From Ga0077560 sp046330435 (GTDB lineage Bacteria; Actinomycetota; Thermoleophilia; Miltoncostaeales; Miltoncostaeaceae), in contig JAXLST010000007.1 in the NCBI GenBank assembly GCA_046330435.1, positions 248,001-312,000 of the forward strand: a stretch of 64,000 bases of DNA, read 5' to 3'. Positions 45,308 through 53,350 of the stretch are shown here, piece after piece; the first letter of the stretch is position 1; the number at the start of each line of letters is the position of its first letter. Below the pieces are notes generated by a model. The model did no database searches and had not been told where the DNA came from. It worked only from the letters and a program-made list of their open reading frames with translations. A program made the position numbers and the translations under genes.

Positions 45308-45715
45308 ATGGAGGCCGTCGACAGCGTCATCGTCGGACTGCTCGCGCTCGGATGCCTCGCGTCCCTCGCGCTCGCCGTCCCCGTGGCCGGAGGGGCCCTC
45401 ACCCACCGGCGCGTCACGTCCCTCGCCGTCGCGGCGCTGCTCGCCGCGGGCATGGTGTGGCTGCCGCTCCACGCCCGATCCACGGACACGTACTTCGGCG
45501 CCGGTGACGTGAGCCGCTGGGACTTCGCGACCCGCAACGGGCGGGGCGGGCTGGTCGTGGCGGCCGGTGCCGTGGCCGTCGCGGCGCTCGCCGTGGCCGC
45601 GGCCGCGGCGCTGAGCGGCCCGCGCAGCGTCTGGCGTCGCGCGGCCATGGGCGCCGGGGCGGGAGGGACCGTCGCCCTGCTGGCCGCCTGGTTCCTGCTG
45701 AGCGCCGGCCACTAG
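45308..45715 (+). CDS. small four-helix membrane protein
   Basis: The 135-residue protein has four hydrophobic helices: IVGLLALGCLASLALAVPVA, VTSLAVAALLAAGMVWLPL, GGLVVAAGAVAVAALAVAAA and GGTVALLAAWFLL. A polar loop (HARSTDTYFGAGDVSRWDFAT) lies between the second and third. I do not recognise a family. A leaderless promoter overlapping the ATPase stop is likely. The stop overlaps a short convergent ORF by 3-4 bases. Confidence 0.55.
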   Translation: MEAVDSVIVGLLALGCLASLALAVPVAGGALTHRRVTSLAVAALLAAGMVWLPLHARSTDTYFGAGDVSRWDFATRNGRGGLVVAAGAVAVAALAVAAAAALSGPRSVWRRAAMGAGAGGTVALLAAWFLLSAGH

Positions 45716-45846
45716 GGCCGGGTGCCGCCCTCCACCGGGGCGTCGTGGGGACCGGAGGTGAGGAAGGCGCTCACCGCGGGGGGCACCGGCGGCCTCTCAC
45801 CGAGCCCGAGATCCTCCACACGGGCCCAGAACGCGGCGTCGTCCAT
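45712..45846 (-). CDS. possible 44-residue small protein
   Basis: A short frame reads MDDAAFWARVEDLGLGERPP and ends in APVEGGTRP. The first residues have the look of a folded start (DDxxFWxxVEDLG) similar to the opening of DUF4240-type proteins, but it is much shorter. A CATGCT box lies 7 nt before the ATG. It fills the gap between the small membrane protein and the alcohol dehydrogenase. Whether it is expressed is uncertain. Confidence 0.35.
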   Translation of the reverse strand: MDDAAFWARVEDLGLGERPPVPPAVSAFLTSGPHDAPVEGGTRP

Positions 45847-45901
45847 GCCGCCAAGCATGCCGCACGGCCGGGCGGGGGCGCGCCCCCGCCCGGCGCGGGG
45901 A

Positions 45902-46987
45902 TCAGTGGCCGGGGGAGACGCAGACCTTCACGGAGCCCTCGGCCCGCGTGGCCATGATCTCGTAGCCCTCCGCCGCGCGCTCCAGCGGGAGGTCGTGGGT
46001 GAGCACCGGCGACGGGTCCAGCTTGCCGGAGGCCACCAGCGGCCACAGCTCCGGCAGGTAGGTGCGCACCGGCGCGACGCCGCCGCGGATGGTGAGGTTG
46101 CGCAGGAAGCACACGTCCCAGGGCAGCTGGGGCGCGCCGAGGAACACCTCCATACCCACCCACGAGACCGTGCCGCCGGGCTGGACCGTGTTCGCGGCGT
46201 GCACCATCGAGTCGGCGCTGGAGATGGCGTCGATGACGACGTCCGGGCCGTACGACGAGGTGAGGTCGCCGAGGAGCTCGGCGAGGTGGTCGGCGTTCGT
46301 CTTGGAGTTCACGGTGTGGGTGGCACCCAGGCGGGCGCCCACCGCGAGCCGGTCGTCGTGGTGGCCGGACAGCACGATGTTGCCGGCGCCCAGCAGGCTC
46401 GCGGCCTGGCAGGCCAGCAGGCCCACCGCGCCGTCGCCGATCACCAGGGCGGTCTGGCCGGGCTTCACGCCGGACCCCTTGGCGGCGTGGTACGCCGTGG
46501 TGAACACGTCCACCAGCGGCAGCAGCACCTTGTCGTCGACGTCCGCGAGCTCGTCCGGCACCTTCACCAGCGTGCCGTCGGCCAGCGGGACGCGCACGAA
46601 CTGGGACTGGCCGCCCTCGACGTTGCCGCCGAAGCCCCAGAACGCCTGGAACCCGAAGCAGCCGCCCTGCACGCAGGAGGTGGTGAGGCCCTTCCTGCAG
46701 TAGTGGCACTCCCCGCAGGACAGCCAGAAGGGCGCCACGATCCGATCACCCGGCTTCACGGTCCTGACCTCGGGGCCGACGGCCTCCACCACGCCCACGA
46801 ACTCGTGCCCCAGGCGGCAGCCGGCGTCGAAGCCGAACGCGTCGCCATGGTTGTAGATGTGCATGTCGGAGCCGCAGATGCCGGCCTTGGTGACCCGCAC
46901 GACGGCGTCGGTGGGGTTGACGACGCTGGGATCCGGCACGTCGGTGACGCTGACGTTCTTGGGTGCGTTGAAGACCAGACCACGCAT
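45902..46987 (-). CDS. zinc-dependent alcohol dehydrogenase (MDR family)
   Basis: The 361-residue enzyme has the catalytic-zinc motif GHEFVGVVEAVG and a cysteine set CGECHYCRKG with a downstream Cys (TTSCVQGGCFG) that would bind structural zinc. The Rossmann motif is VIGDGAVGLLACQAA. Wording such as HIYNHGDAFGFDAGCRLGHE is typical of formaldehyde-dehydrogenase-like and threonine-dehydrogenase-like MDRs. The ATG at 46987 has GAGGAG about 6 nt upstream. The divergent marR gene probably controls it. Substrate alcohol unknown. Confidence 0.9.
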   Translation of the reverse strand: MRGLVFNAPKNVSVTDVPDPSVVNPTDAVVRVTKAGICGSDMHIYNHGDAFGFDAGCRLGHEFVGVVEAVGPEVRTVKPGDRIVAPFWLSCGECHYCRKGLTTSCVQGGCFGFQAFWGFGGNVEGGQSQFVRVPLADGTLVKVPDELADVDDKVLLPLVDVFTTAYHAAKGSGVKPGQTALVIGDGAVGLLACQAASLLGAGNIVLSGHHDDRLAVGARLGATHTVNSKTNADHLAELLGDLTSSYGPDVVIDAISSADSMVHAANTVQPGGTVSWVGMEVFLGAPQLPWDVCFLRNLTIRGGVAPVRTYLPELWPLVASGKLDPSPVLTHDLPLERAAEGYEIMATRAEGSVKVCVSPGH

Positions 46988-46995
46988 GGGCGCTC

Positions 46996-47032
46996 CTCAC
47001 GGAAGACTCGCTGGTGAGTGAATCCGCGTGAG
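46996..47032. promoter_or_regulatory. inverted repeats between adh and marR
   Basis: The 59-bp divergent gap holds CTCACG (46996-47001) and CGTGAG (47027-47032), and an inner ACTC-6 nt-GAGT (47006-47019). They lie across both promoters, as expected for a MarR-type operator. Confidence 0.4.
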
Positions 47033-47034
47033 CC

Positions 47035-47040
47035 TACACT
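47035..47040 (+). promoter_or_regulatory. candidate leaderless -10 box of marR
   Basis: TACACT ends 6 nt before the ATG at 47047; no Shine-Dalgarno is present. Confidence 0.5.
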
Positions 47041-47046
47041 CGGGGT

Positions 47047-47520
47047 ATGCCGCGGGACACCCCGGACGACTACGCCGAGCTCGCCGCCCTGGGCGCCGAG
47101 ATCCACGGCCTGTTCGACCGCATCGCGCGTCGCGAGGCCGGGCTCACCCTGGTCCAGTACCGGGCCCTCGCCACCCTGGCGCTCGCGCACCCGGACCCGC
47201 TGGAGCCACTGGAGGTGGGCCGGGTGATCCAGGTGGGCTCCAACCACATGGCCAAGGTGCTCGACCAGCTGGAGGCGATGGGGTACATCGCCCGACGGAT
47301 GCACGTCGCGGACCGCCGCCGGCGCCTGCTGGATCTCACCGCCGAGGGGCTCGAGGTGGTGGACCGGGCCGGTCCCCGCATCCGCGACGCCCAGGAGCGG
47401 CTCATGGGCGAGGCCTTCACCGCAGGCGAGCGCAGGCAGCTGATCCAGCTCGCCACCCGCCTGCGGCGCACCCTCGCCGAGATCGTCACCCCGGTGGTCC
47501 CGCCCCGCCCGGGGCCGTGA
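47047..47520 (+). CDS. MarR-family transcription regulator
   Basis: The 157-residue regulator has N-terminal dimerisation helices, a winged helix-turn-helix with recognition region VGSNHMAKVLDQLEAMGYIAR and the wing RRMHVADRRRRLLDLTAEG, then a C-terminal dimerisation helix (FTAGERRQLIQLATRLRRTL). MarR proteins repress neighbouring genes until a phenolic or oxidant ligand binds. The divergent alcohol dehydrogenase is the likely target. Confidence 0.88.
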   Translation: MPRDTPDDYAELAALGAEIHGLFDRIARREAGLTLVQYRALATLALAHPDPLEPLEVGRVIQVGSNHMAKVLDQLEAMGYIARRMHVADRRRRLLDLTAEGLEVVDRAGPRIRDAQERLMGEAFTAGERRQLIQLATRLRRTLAEIVTPVVPPRPGP

Positions 47521-47576
47521 ACCCGAGGTGACCGCGCGGTGTGCCGGGGGCGGTGCACCCCCGGCACGGACGCGGT

Positions 47577-48554
47577 TCACCGGTGGCCGGCGGCACCCCG
47601 CAACCGCGTGCCGCCGACGCCGGCGGCGATGAGCACGAGGCCCATCAGCACCACCACCAGGGCCCAGCCGGGGCTGCTCCCCGCGACGGGGAGCACGAAC
47701 ACGAGCCAGACCGCCCCGGCCGCCGCGCCGGCGGCCATGAGGTCGGGCATCCCGAGCGCGCCGGCCATGACGACGGCGGCCGCCACCGTCACCGACAGGA
47801 CCAGGTGCCAGGGCGTGAGGCCGGTGATGTCGCGGTCCATGGCGACGAACCCGAGCACCGAGCCGGCCACGGACAGCAGCGTGGCGACCGCGAGGGCCAG
47901 GTCCGCCCGGTCCTGGTGCCCGGCCAGGGCGCCGGCACCGACGGCCACCGCCAGACCGGCGAGGGCGAACTCCAGCCACCGGAACGCGCCGGGGGACGAC
48001 ATCCCGAGGACGGACGCCCCGAAGTTGGCTCCGGCGACCGCGGCGCCGGTCAGGAACGCCCCGGCCGCGTACGGCCGGGGCGCCACGGTGAGCAGCGTGA
48101 CGCTGACGGCCGCGACCACGGCCGCCGACCCCGTCCCCCAGCCGTCGACCGCGACGTCACCCGAGCCGGCCCATGCCGCCGCCAGCGCGGCGGTGAGCGC
48201 GGCGAGCCCGAGCGCGGCGGCCACCTCGAGCTCCCAGCGCGGCCGTCCGCGGGCGGTCATGAGCGCGAACACCGCGAACACCGCCGCGGGGAACACGAAC
48301 GGGGTGGTGAGCTTGGCGACGTCGGAGAGGTCGCCGAACTGCGTCGCGTAGGCGAGGGCGCCGCCCAGCAGCACCACGACGATGCCGAGGGCCTCGGCGA
48401 TCCGCCCGGCGCGGGGCCCGCCGGAGGCGGGGGGTGCCGTCGGCCGCGGCAGCAGCCTCGCGAGGTCGGCGGGGGCGATCCGGCCATCGGCCAGCGCCTC
48501 CCGCACGTGCGCGAGCAGCTCCTCGCGCGTTTCCGTCCCGGTCCGTTCACGCAT
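47577..48554 (-). CDS. DUF2157-like multi-pass membrane protein
   Basis: The 325-residue protein has a short cytoplasmic N-terminal helical part (TREELLAHVREALADGRIAPADLARLLP), the pattern of DUF2157-type proteins and related envelope-sensing domains, followed by about ten hydrophobic helices. No catalytic motif is seen. The start at 48554 has GGAGGTG about 8 nt upstream. It is divergent from the VOC gene at 48684. Confidence 0.65.
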   Translation of the reverse strand: MRERTGTETREELLAHVREALADGRIAPADLARLLPRPTAPPASGGPRAGRIAEALGIVVVLLGGALAYATQFGDLSDVAKLTTPFVFPAAVFAVFALMTARGRPRWELEVAAALGLAALTAALAAAWAGSGDVAVDGWGTGSAAVVAAVSVTLLTVAPRPYAAGAFLTGAAVAGANFGASVLGMSSPGAFRWLEFALAGLAVAVGAGALAGHQDRADLALAVATLLSVAGSVLGFVAMDRDITGLTPWHLVLSVTVAAAVVMAGALGMPDLMAAGAAAGAVWLVFVLPVAGSSPGWALVVVLMGLVLIAAGVGGTRLRGAAGHR

Positions 48555-48683
48555 CGCGGACACCTCCAATGCGATGTCGCACCCAGTGTCCGCCCCGCAT
48601 GGCGGGCGCGCATCCGTGGCCGTCCCACGTCGGGCTTCCATCCGTCCGCGGATTCCGTCGGGGGCCTGTGGGAGGCTCCCGGC

Positions 48684-49085
48684 ATGCCCGCGATCACCCA
48701 CGTCACCCTCGTCGTGCGCGACTACGACGAGGCCATCGCCCACTTCGTCGACGACCTCGGCATGGATCTGGTGGAGGACGTCCACCTCGGCGACGGCAAG
48801 CGCTGGGTGGTGGTCGCGCCCCAGGGCGGCCGCGGCGCCGCGCTCCTGCTGGCCGAGGCGGTGTCGGAGGCCCAGCTGGACCGGGTGGGCGACCAGACCG
48901 GCGGCCGGGTCTTCCTGTTCCTCGAGACCGACGACTTCCAGCGCGACCACGCCAGGATGACGGCGGCGGGGGTCCACTTCCGGGAGCGGCCCCGCGAGGA
49001 GCCGTACGGCACCGTCGCGCAGTTCCTCGACATGTACGGCAACCGCTGGGACCTCATCCAGCGCCACGAGCCCAGGGGGCACTGA
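48684..49085 (+). CDS. VOC-superfamily (glyoxalase-like) protein
   Basis: The 133-residue protein has paired beta-alpha-beta-beta-beta modules: AITHVTLVVRDYDEAIAHFV, with a candidate metal His in HVTLVV, and later PYGTVAQFLDMYGNRWDLIQ with a Glu/Asp-containing end. VOC proteins include dioxygenases, glyoxalases and resistance proteins. GGGAGG lies 8 nt before the ATG. It opens a run of five same-strand genes with gaps of 1-56 bp or overlaps. Confidence 0.85.
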   Translation: MPAITHVTLVVRDYDEAIAHFVDDLGMDLVEDVHLGDGKRWVVVAPQGGRGAALLLAEAVSEAQLDRVGDQTGGRVFLFLETDDFQRDHARMTAAGVHFRERPREEPYGTVAQFLDMYGNRWDLIQRHEPRGH

Positions 49086-49086
49086 C

Positions 49087-50121
49087 ATGAGGGTCGTGAT
49101 CGCCGGCGGCGGCCTGGTGGGACTCACGCTGGCCGGCCTGCTGCACCGCCGCGGCGCCGAGCCGGTGGTCCTGGAGCGCATGGAACCGGGGGACTACGTC
49201 CGGCGCGGGTTCATGCTGGGACACCACGCCTACGACGCGCTCGACGAGCTCGGGGTGCTCGCCGACATCCGGGCGCGGGGCCGCGCGATCGCCCCCACCC
49301 CGGACGGCGGTTCCGCCGCCATCGCCGTGGAGGTGGGCCGCCTGCTGCACCGCCTCGCCGAGGGTGTCCCCGTGCGGTACCGCCACACCGTGACCGGCCT
49401 GCTGCGGGACGCCTCGGGGCGGGTCGCGGGGGTCACCGCCGAGGGACCCGACGGCGCCCAGGAGCTCCACGCCGATCTCGTGGTGGCATGCGACGGGATG
49501 CGCTCGCGGGTGCGCGGCATGGCCGGGCTGGCCGCCGAGTTCGCGCCGCTGGCCGAGGCGAAGGTCGAGTGGATGAGCCCGGTGCCCACGGAGGAGGTCT
49601 TCTCCATGAAGTACCTCTCCGACGGCGGGCACATCGGCTTCTTCTCGTGGCCCGAGGGATCCTTCGGCTGGCGCAGCATGGACCGGTGCGGCCGGGAGGC
49701 CGCGGTCGCGCCCGGCATCGCGGCGTTCACGGAGGCCTGGGCGCGGCTCCTGCCGGAGTCCGCCGACGGGGTTCGCGGGCTCACCTCCACCGACGAGCTG
49801 CACTACGGCGAGCAGGAGCTGCTGAGCTGCCCGGAGTGGTGGACGCCCGGCGTGGCGCTCATCGGCGACGCCGCCCACTTCCTGGGGCCGGAGACCGGCG
49901 CGAGCGCCGGCATCGGCATCGCGGACGCCCACGCCCTCGCCCAGGCCATCGGCATGTTCCCGGCCGACGCCGACGCCGCGTGCGCGGCGTACACCGCCTG
50001 GCGCGCCCCGGCGGTGCGGCCCCTGGAGGCGATGGACCCCTCGCGCCGCCGCCTGCTGGGCACGCCCATCCCCGAGGCACGTCCCGAGGAACGCTGGCCG
50101 CCGCCGGCCGAGGGGGCCTGA
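49087..50121 (+). CDS. FAD-dependent monooxygenase (PHBH family)
   Basis: The 344-residue flavoprotein has the dinucleotide motif MRVVIAGGGLVGLTLAGLL, the DG motif region LVVACDGMRSRVR and the second FAD motif ALIGDAAHFLGPETGASAG. Such enzymes hydroxylate aromatic or polyketide substrates with NAD(P)H and oxygen. The gene starts 1 bp after the VOC stop. At 344 residues it is a compact version without a C-terminal thioredoxin-like domain. The exact substrate is unknown. Confidence 0.9.
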   Translation: MRVVIAGGGLVGLTLAGLLHRRGAEPVVLERMEPGDYVRRGFMLGHHAYDALDELGVLADIRARGRAIAPTPDGGSAAIAVEVGRLLHRLAEGVPVRYRHTVTGLLRDASGRVAGVTAEGPDGAQELHADLVVACDGMRSRVRGMAGLAAEFAPLAEAKVEWMSPVPTEEVFSMKYLSDGGHIGFFSWPEGSFGWRSMDRCGREAAVAPGIAAFTEAWARLLPESADGVRGLTSTDELHYGEQELLSCPEWWTPGVALIGDAAHFLGPETGASAGIGIADAHALAQAIGMFPADADAACAAYTAWRAPAVRPLEAMDPSRRRLLGTPIPEARPEERWPPPAEGA

Positions 50122-50125
50122 GCCC

Positions 50126-50548
50126 GTGGAGCAGCGCATCAGCCTCGTCACCCTCGGGGTCGCCGACCTCGCCCGGGCGCGCGCCTTCTACGAGGGCCTG
50201 GGCTGGCGGGCGGCGGACGAGACGCCCGAGGTCGTCTTCTTCCAGACCGGCGGCATGGCGTTCGCCCTGTGGGACCGCGCCCGTCTCGCGGAGGACAGCA
50301 CCGTGGCCGACGGCGGCGGGTGGGGCGGGGTCACGCTGGCCCACAACGTCCGCTCGCCAGGGGAGGTCGATGCCGTGATCGCCACGGCGCGGGCGGCCGG
50401 GGCGGTCATCGGCCGCGAGCCGGCCGCGACGTTCTGGGGTGGCTACTCGGGCGTGTTCATCGACCCGGACGGCCACCCCTGGGAGGTCGCCCACAACCCG
50501 TTCTGGCCGCTCGGCGACGACGGCTCGGTGCGGCTGCCCGGCGCGTGA
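50126..50548 (+). CDS. VOC-superfamily protein
   Basis: The 140-residue protein starts with EQRISLVTLGVADLARARAF and shows FQTGGMAFALWDRARLAED and a C-terminal GYSGVFIDPDGHPWEVAHNP, the conserved metal-binding Glu region of bleomycin-resistance/extradiol-type VOC domains. The GTG start lies 4 bp after the monooxygenase stop and its own stop overlaps the next start by 4 bp. Function in the pathway unknown. Confidence 0.85.
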   Translation: MEQRISLVTLGVADLARARAFYEGLGWRAADETPEVVFFQTGGMAFALWDRARLAEDSTVADGGGWGGVTLAHNVRSPGEVDAVIATARAAGAVIGREPAATFWGGYSGVFIDPDGHPWEVAHNPFWPLGDDGSVRLPGA

Positions 50549-51501
50549 GCGACCGCCCGCGGGTCCTCGCGAGCAGGTGCTTCGCCCCCGCGGTGCGGGC
50601 GCGGCTGGCCGAACTGTTCGCCCTGGATGAGAACACGACGGAGGATCCGCTTCCCCGGGAGGAGCTGCTGCGGCGGGCCGCCGGGACGGCGGGGATCATG
50701 GTGACCCCGGTGGACCGCGTGGACGCGGAGCTCCTGGACGCGGCGGGGCCCGGGCTGCGGGTCGTGGCGACGCTGTCGGTGGGCCTCGACCACGTCGACC
50801 TCGCCGCCGCGCGGGCGCGCGGGGTGACGGTGGGGTACACCCCCGACGTGCTCACCCACGCCACGGCGGAGATGGCGATCGCGCTGATGCTGTCGCTGCT
50901 GCGGCGCGTCTCGGAGGGCGACCGCCTCATCCGCGCGGGACGCCCGTGGGCGCTCACCCCCAACTTCATGCTGGGCCGCAGCGCGGCCGGCCTGGTGTTC
51001 GGGTGCGTCGGCATGGGGCGCATCGGCCGGGCCGCGGCGGGCATCGCCGCCGCACTCGGCATGGAGGTCCTGCACACCTCGCGGCGCCCCACCGGCGAAC
51101 CGGGCGAGTGCACCCTCGGCGAGCTGCTGGCGCGCGCCGACGTGGTGAGCCTGCACTGCCCGCTCACCCCGGACACCCGGCACCTCATCGACGCCGCGGC
51201 GCTGCGCGCGATGAAGCCGGACGCCGTGCTGGTGAACACCAGCCGCGGCGCCGTCGTCGACGAGGCCGCCCTGGTCGACGCCATCCGCGAGGGCGTCATC
51301 GGCGGCGCGGCCCTCGACGTGTTCGAGGACGAGCCGCGCGTGCACCCCGGGCTCCTGGGCCTGGAGAACGTCGTGATGGCGCCGCACCTGGGGTCCGCGA
51401 CGCTGAGCACCCGCACCGCCATGGGGATGCTCTGCGCCGACGCGCTGGAGGACGTGCTGCTGCGCGGCCGCGCGCCGGCGAACGCCGTCCCCTCCGGCTG
51501 A
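50545..51501 (+). CDS. D-2-hydroxyacid dehydrogenase (glyoxylate/hydroxypyruvate reductase-like)
   Basis: The 318-residue NAD(P)-dependent enzyme has the cofactor motif VFGCVGMGRIGRAAAG, the catalytic Arg in VNTSRGAVVDEAAL, the Glu in LDVFEDEPRVHP and the catalytic His in MAPHLGSAT, in family order. The catalytic set is complete. GTG start in GTGA overlap with the VOC gene. It would reduce a 2-keto acid or oxidise a D-2-hydroxy acid, consistent with a degradation operon. Confidence 0.9.
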   Translation: MSDRPRVLASRCFAPAVRARLAELFALDENTTEDPLPREELLRRAAGTAGIMVTPVDRVDAELLDAAGPGLRVVATLSVGLDHVDLAAARARGVTVGYTPDVLTHATAEMAIALMLSLLRRVSEGDRLIRAGRPWALTPNFMLGRSAAGLVFGCVGMGRIGRAAAGIAAALGMEVLHTSRRPTGEPGECTLGELLARADVVSLHCPLTPDTRHLIDAAALRAMKPDAVLVNTSRGAVVDEAALVDAIREGVIGGAALDVFEDEPRVHPGLLGLENVVMAPHLGSATLSTRTAMGMLCADALEDVLLRGRAPANAVPSG

Positions 51502-51556
51502 CAGGATCCGCCGGACCGCGGCGCCCGCAGCCGCGGCCGGCGAGGAGAGGAGCCAC

Positions 51557-52924
51557 ATGCCGGGCACGCTGGAGGACCTGCTGGTCCCGCACGTCCGTGG
51601 GACCGTCACGCTGCCGGGGGACGCCCGCTGGGACACGGCCCGCGCGGCCTACAACCTCGCCGTCGACCAGCGCCCGCGGGCCGTGGTGCGCGCGGCGTGC
51701 GCCGAGGACGTGCAGGCGGTGATGCGCGCCGCCCGCGAGCTGGGGCTGCGGGTCGCGCCGCAGGGCACCGGGCACGGCTGCGGGCCGATGGCCTCGCTGG
51801 AGGACGCGGTGCTGGTGCGCACCGACGACCTGGGCGGCGTCGAGGTCGACCCCGCCGCGCGCAGGGTGCGCGCCGGGGCGGGGGTGCGCTGGGCCGAGGT
51901 CGCGGCGGCGCTCGACCCCCACGGCCTGGCCGCGCTCGCCGGCACCTCCGCGACGGTGCGCGTGGCGGGCTACACGCTCGGCGGCGGGATCGGCTTCCTG
52001 GGCCGGGCCCACGGGCTCGCGTGCAACGCCGTGCTCGCGGTGGAGCTCGTCACCGCCGACGGCGCCCTGCGGCGCGTGGACGCCGGCACCGACCCGGACC
52101 TGTTCTGGGCGCTGCGCGGCGGCGGCGGGAGCTTCGGCGTGGTCACGGCCATCGAGTTCGCCGCGGTGCCGGCGCCCGAGCTGTACGCGGGGGCCCTGTT
52201 CTGGGACGCGTCCCGCGCGCCCGAGGTGTTCGCCGCCTGGCGGGAGTGGATCGCCGGCGCGCCGCCGGAGCTCACCTCCACCGCCCGCATCCTCATGTTC
52301 CCGCCCATCCCCGACATCCCCGAGCCGTTCCGCGGGCGGGCGTTCGCCAACGTGCAGGGCGCGTTCCTGGGGTCCGAGGCCGACGGCGCCGCGCTGTGGG
52401 CGCCCATGCGGGAGCTGGATCCCGAGATCGACACGCTGGCGCCCATGGCGCCGAGCGGCCTGGCGGCCATCAACATGGACCCGCCGGACCCGCTGCCGTA
52501 CGCCGGCGACGGCGGCCTGCTGACCGGCATGCCCGACGATGCCGTCACCGCGCTGCTGGCGGTGCACGGCCCGGGCACCGGCTCGCCGCTCATCAGCGTC
52601 GAGGTGCGGCACCTGGGCGGCGCGCTCGCCGAGGCGCGCGACGGCGCCGGGGCGCTCGCGGCGGTGCCCGCCCCGTTCGCGTGGTTCGCGGTGGGCGCCA
52701 TCCCGGTGCCGGAGGCGGCGGGCGTGGTGCACGGCACCATCGCCGCGGTGGGGGAGGCCCTGTCCCCATGGGACGCCGGCCGGTCGTACCTCAACTTCGC
52801 CGAGACCCCGTGCCACGGCGACCGCCTGTTCGGCGTCGACGTGCACGCGCGGCTGCGGGCCGTCAGGTCGGCGTACGACCCGGACGGGATCCTGCTGGCC
52901 AACCACCAGGTGGCGCCCGCCTGA
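51557..52924 (+). CDS. FAD-linked oxidase (berberine-bridge-enzyme-like)
   Basis: The 455-residue protein has the PCMH-type FAD domain: PRAVVRAACAEDVQAVMRAA, PQGTGHGCGPM (the His that can carry flavin), RVAGYTLGGGIGFLGRAHG and GGGGSFGVVTAIEF. The C-terminal BBE motif is FGVDVHARLRAVRSAYDPDG followed by LLANHQVAPA. The second flavin-linking Cys of bicovalent members is not evident. These enzymes oxidise alcohols, sugars or phenolics. GAGGAG lies 6-7 nt before the ATG, so it may have its own ribosome binding within the operon. Confidence 0.9.
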   Translation: MPGTLEDLLVPHVRGTVTLPGDARWDTARAAYNLAVDQRPRAVVRAACAEDVQAVMRAARELGLRVAPQGTGHGCGPMASLEDAVLVRTDDLGGVEVDPAARRVRAGAGVRWAEVAAALDPHGLAALAGTSATVRVAGYTLGGGIGFLGRAHGLACNAVLAVELVTADGALRRVDAGTDPDLFWALRGGGGSFGVVTAIEFAAVPAPELYAGALFWDASRAPEVFAAWREWIAGAPPELTSTARILMFPPIPDIPEPFRGRAFANVQGAFLGSEADGAALWAPMRELDPEIDTLAPMAPSGLAAINMDPPDPLPYAGDGGLLTGMPDDAVTALLAVHGPGTGSPLISVEVRHLGGALAEARDGAGALAAVPAPFAWFAVGAIPVPEAAGVVHGTIAAVGEALSPWDAGRSYLNFAETPCHGDRLFGVDVHARLRAVRSAYDPDGILLANHQVAPA

Positions 52925-52942
52925 GGGCGGGCGGCCGCGGGG

Positions 52943-53131
52943 TCAGGCGGTGCGGGGCATCTCCCTGCTGCAGGCCGGGCAGCGCCACACGGGGAACGCC
53001 TCGTCCTTGGGGATGGCGCGCCCGGTGGTGATGTCGTGGGAGCGCATGACGCGGGTGGTGGGGTAGGTCCGCACGCCGCAGCGCTCGCAATCGGGCGGCG
53101 TGGCCTCGGTCCCCTGTTCGGCATCGGACAT
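52943..53131 (-). CDS. small zinc-ribbon protein
   Basis: The 62-residue protein has two Cys pairs, CERCGVRTYPTTRVMRSHD and VWRCPACSREMPR, spaced as in rubredoxin-like zinc ribbons. No function is assigned. The ATG at 53131 was chosen over one at 53167; the former is preceded by CAGGTT 6 nt upstream, another leaderless-type arrangement. It converges on the oxidase gene, 18 bp apart. Confidence 0.6.
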   Translation of the reverse strand: MSDAEQGTEATPPDCERCGVRTYPTTRVMRSHDITTGRAIPKDEAFPVWRCPACSREMPRTA

Positions 53132-53146
53132 GCCGACAACCTGCCA

Positions 53147-53159
53147 CATGCCGGGCATG
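53147..53159. promoter_or_regulatory. short perfect palindrome
   Basis: CATGCC-G-GGCATG lies just upstream of the small zinc-ribbon gene on the minus strand and about 50 bp upstream of the helicase -10 box. It is a candidate operator only. Confidence 0.25.
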
Positions 53160-53206
53160 TTCGCCACCGCCGGGCCCCCCGATGCCGCGTCCGGGCCGCG
53201 ACCCGC

Positions 53207-53212
53207 TATCCT
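53207..53212 (+). promoter_or_regulatory. candidate -10 box of the helicase gene
   Basis: TATCCT in the context GCTATCCTC, the same nonamer as in front of infC (60804-60812). It gives a leader of about 130 nt before the coding region. Confidence 0.45.
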
Positions 53213-53350
53213 CGGCGCAACCCCGGGGCCACATCACGGCCGGACGGGGCACGGGTGCACCAACGCACCCGGTGGAAGAGCGTCCTGGCCCCGGTTGCGA
53301 TTCGCGGTGGACGATCGACCGTCCAGACCGCGGCCGCCGGCCGCCAAGGA

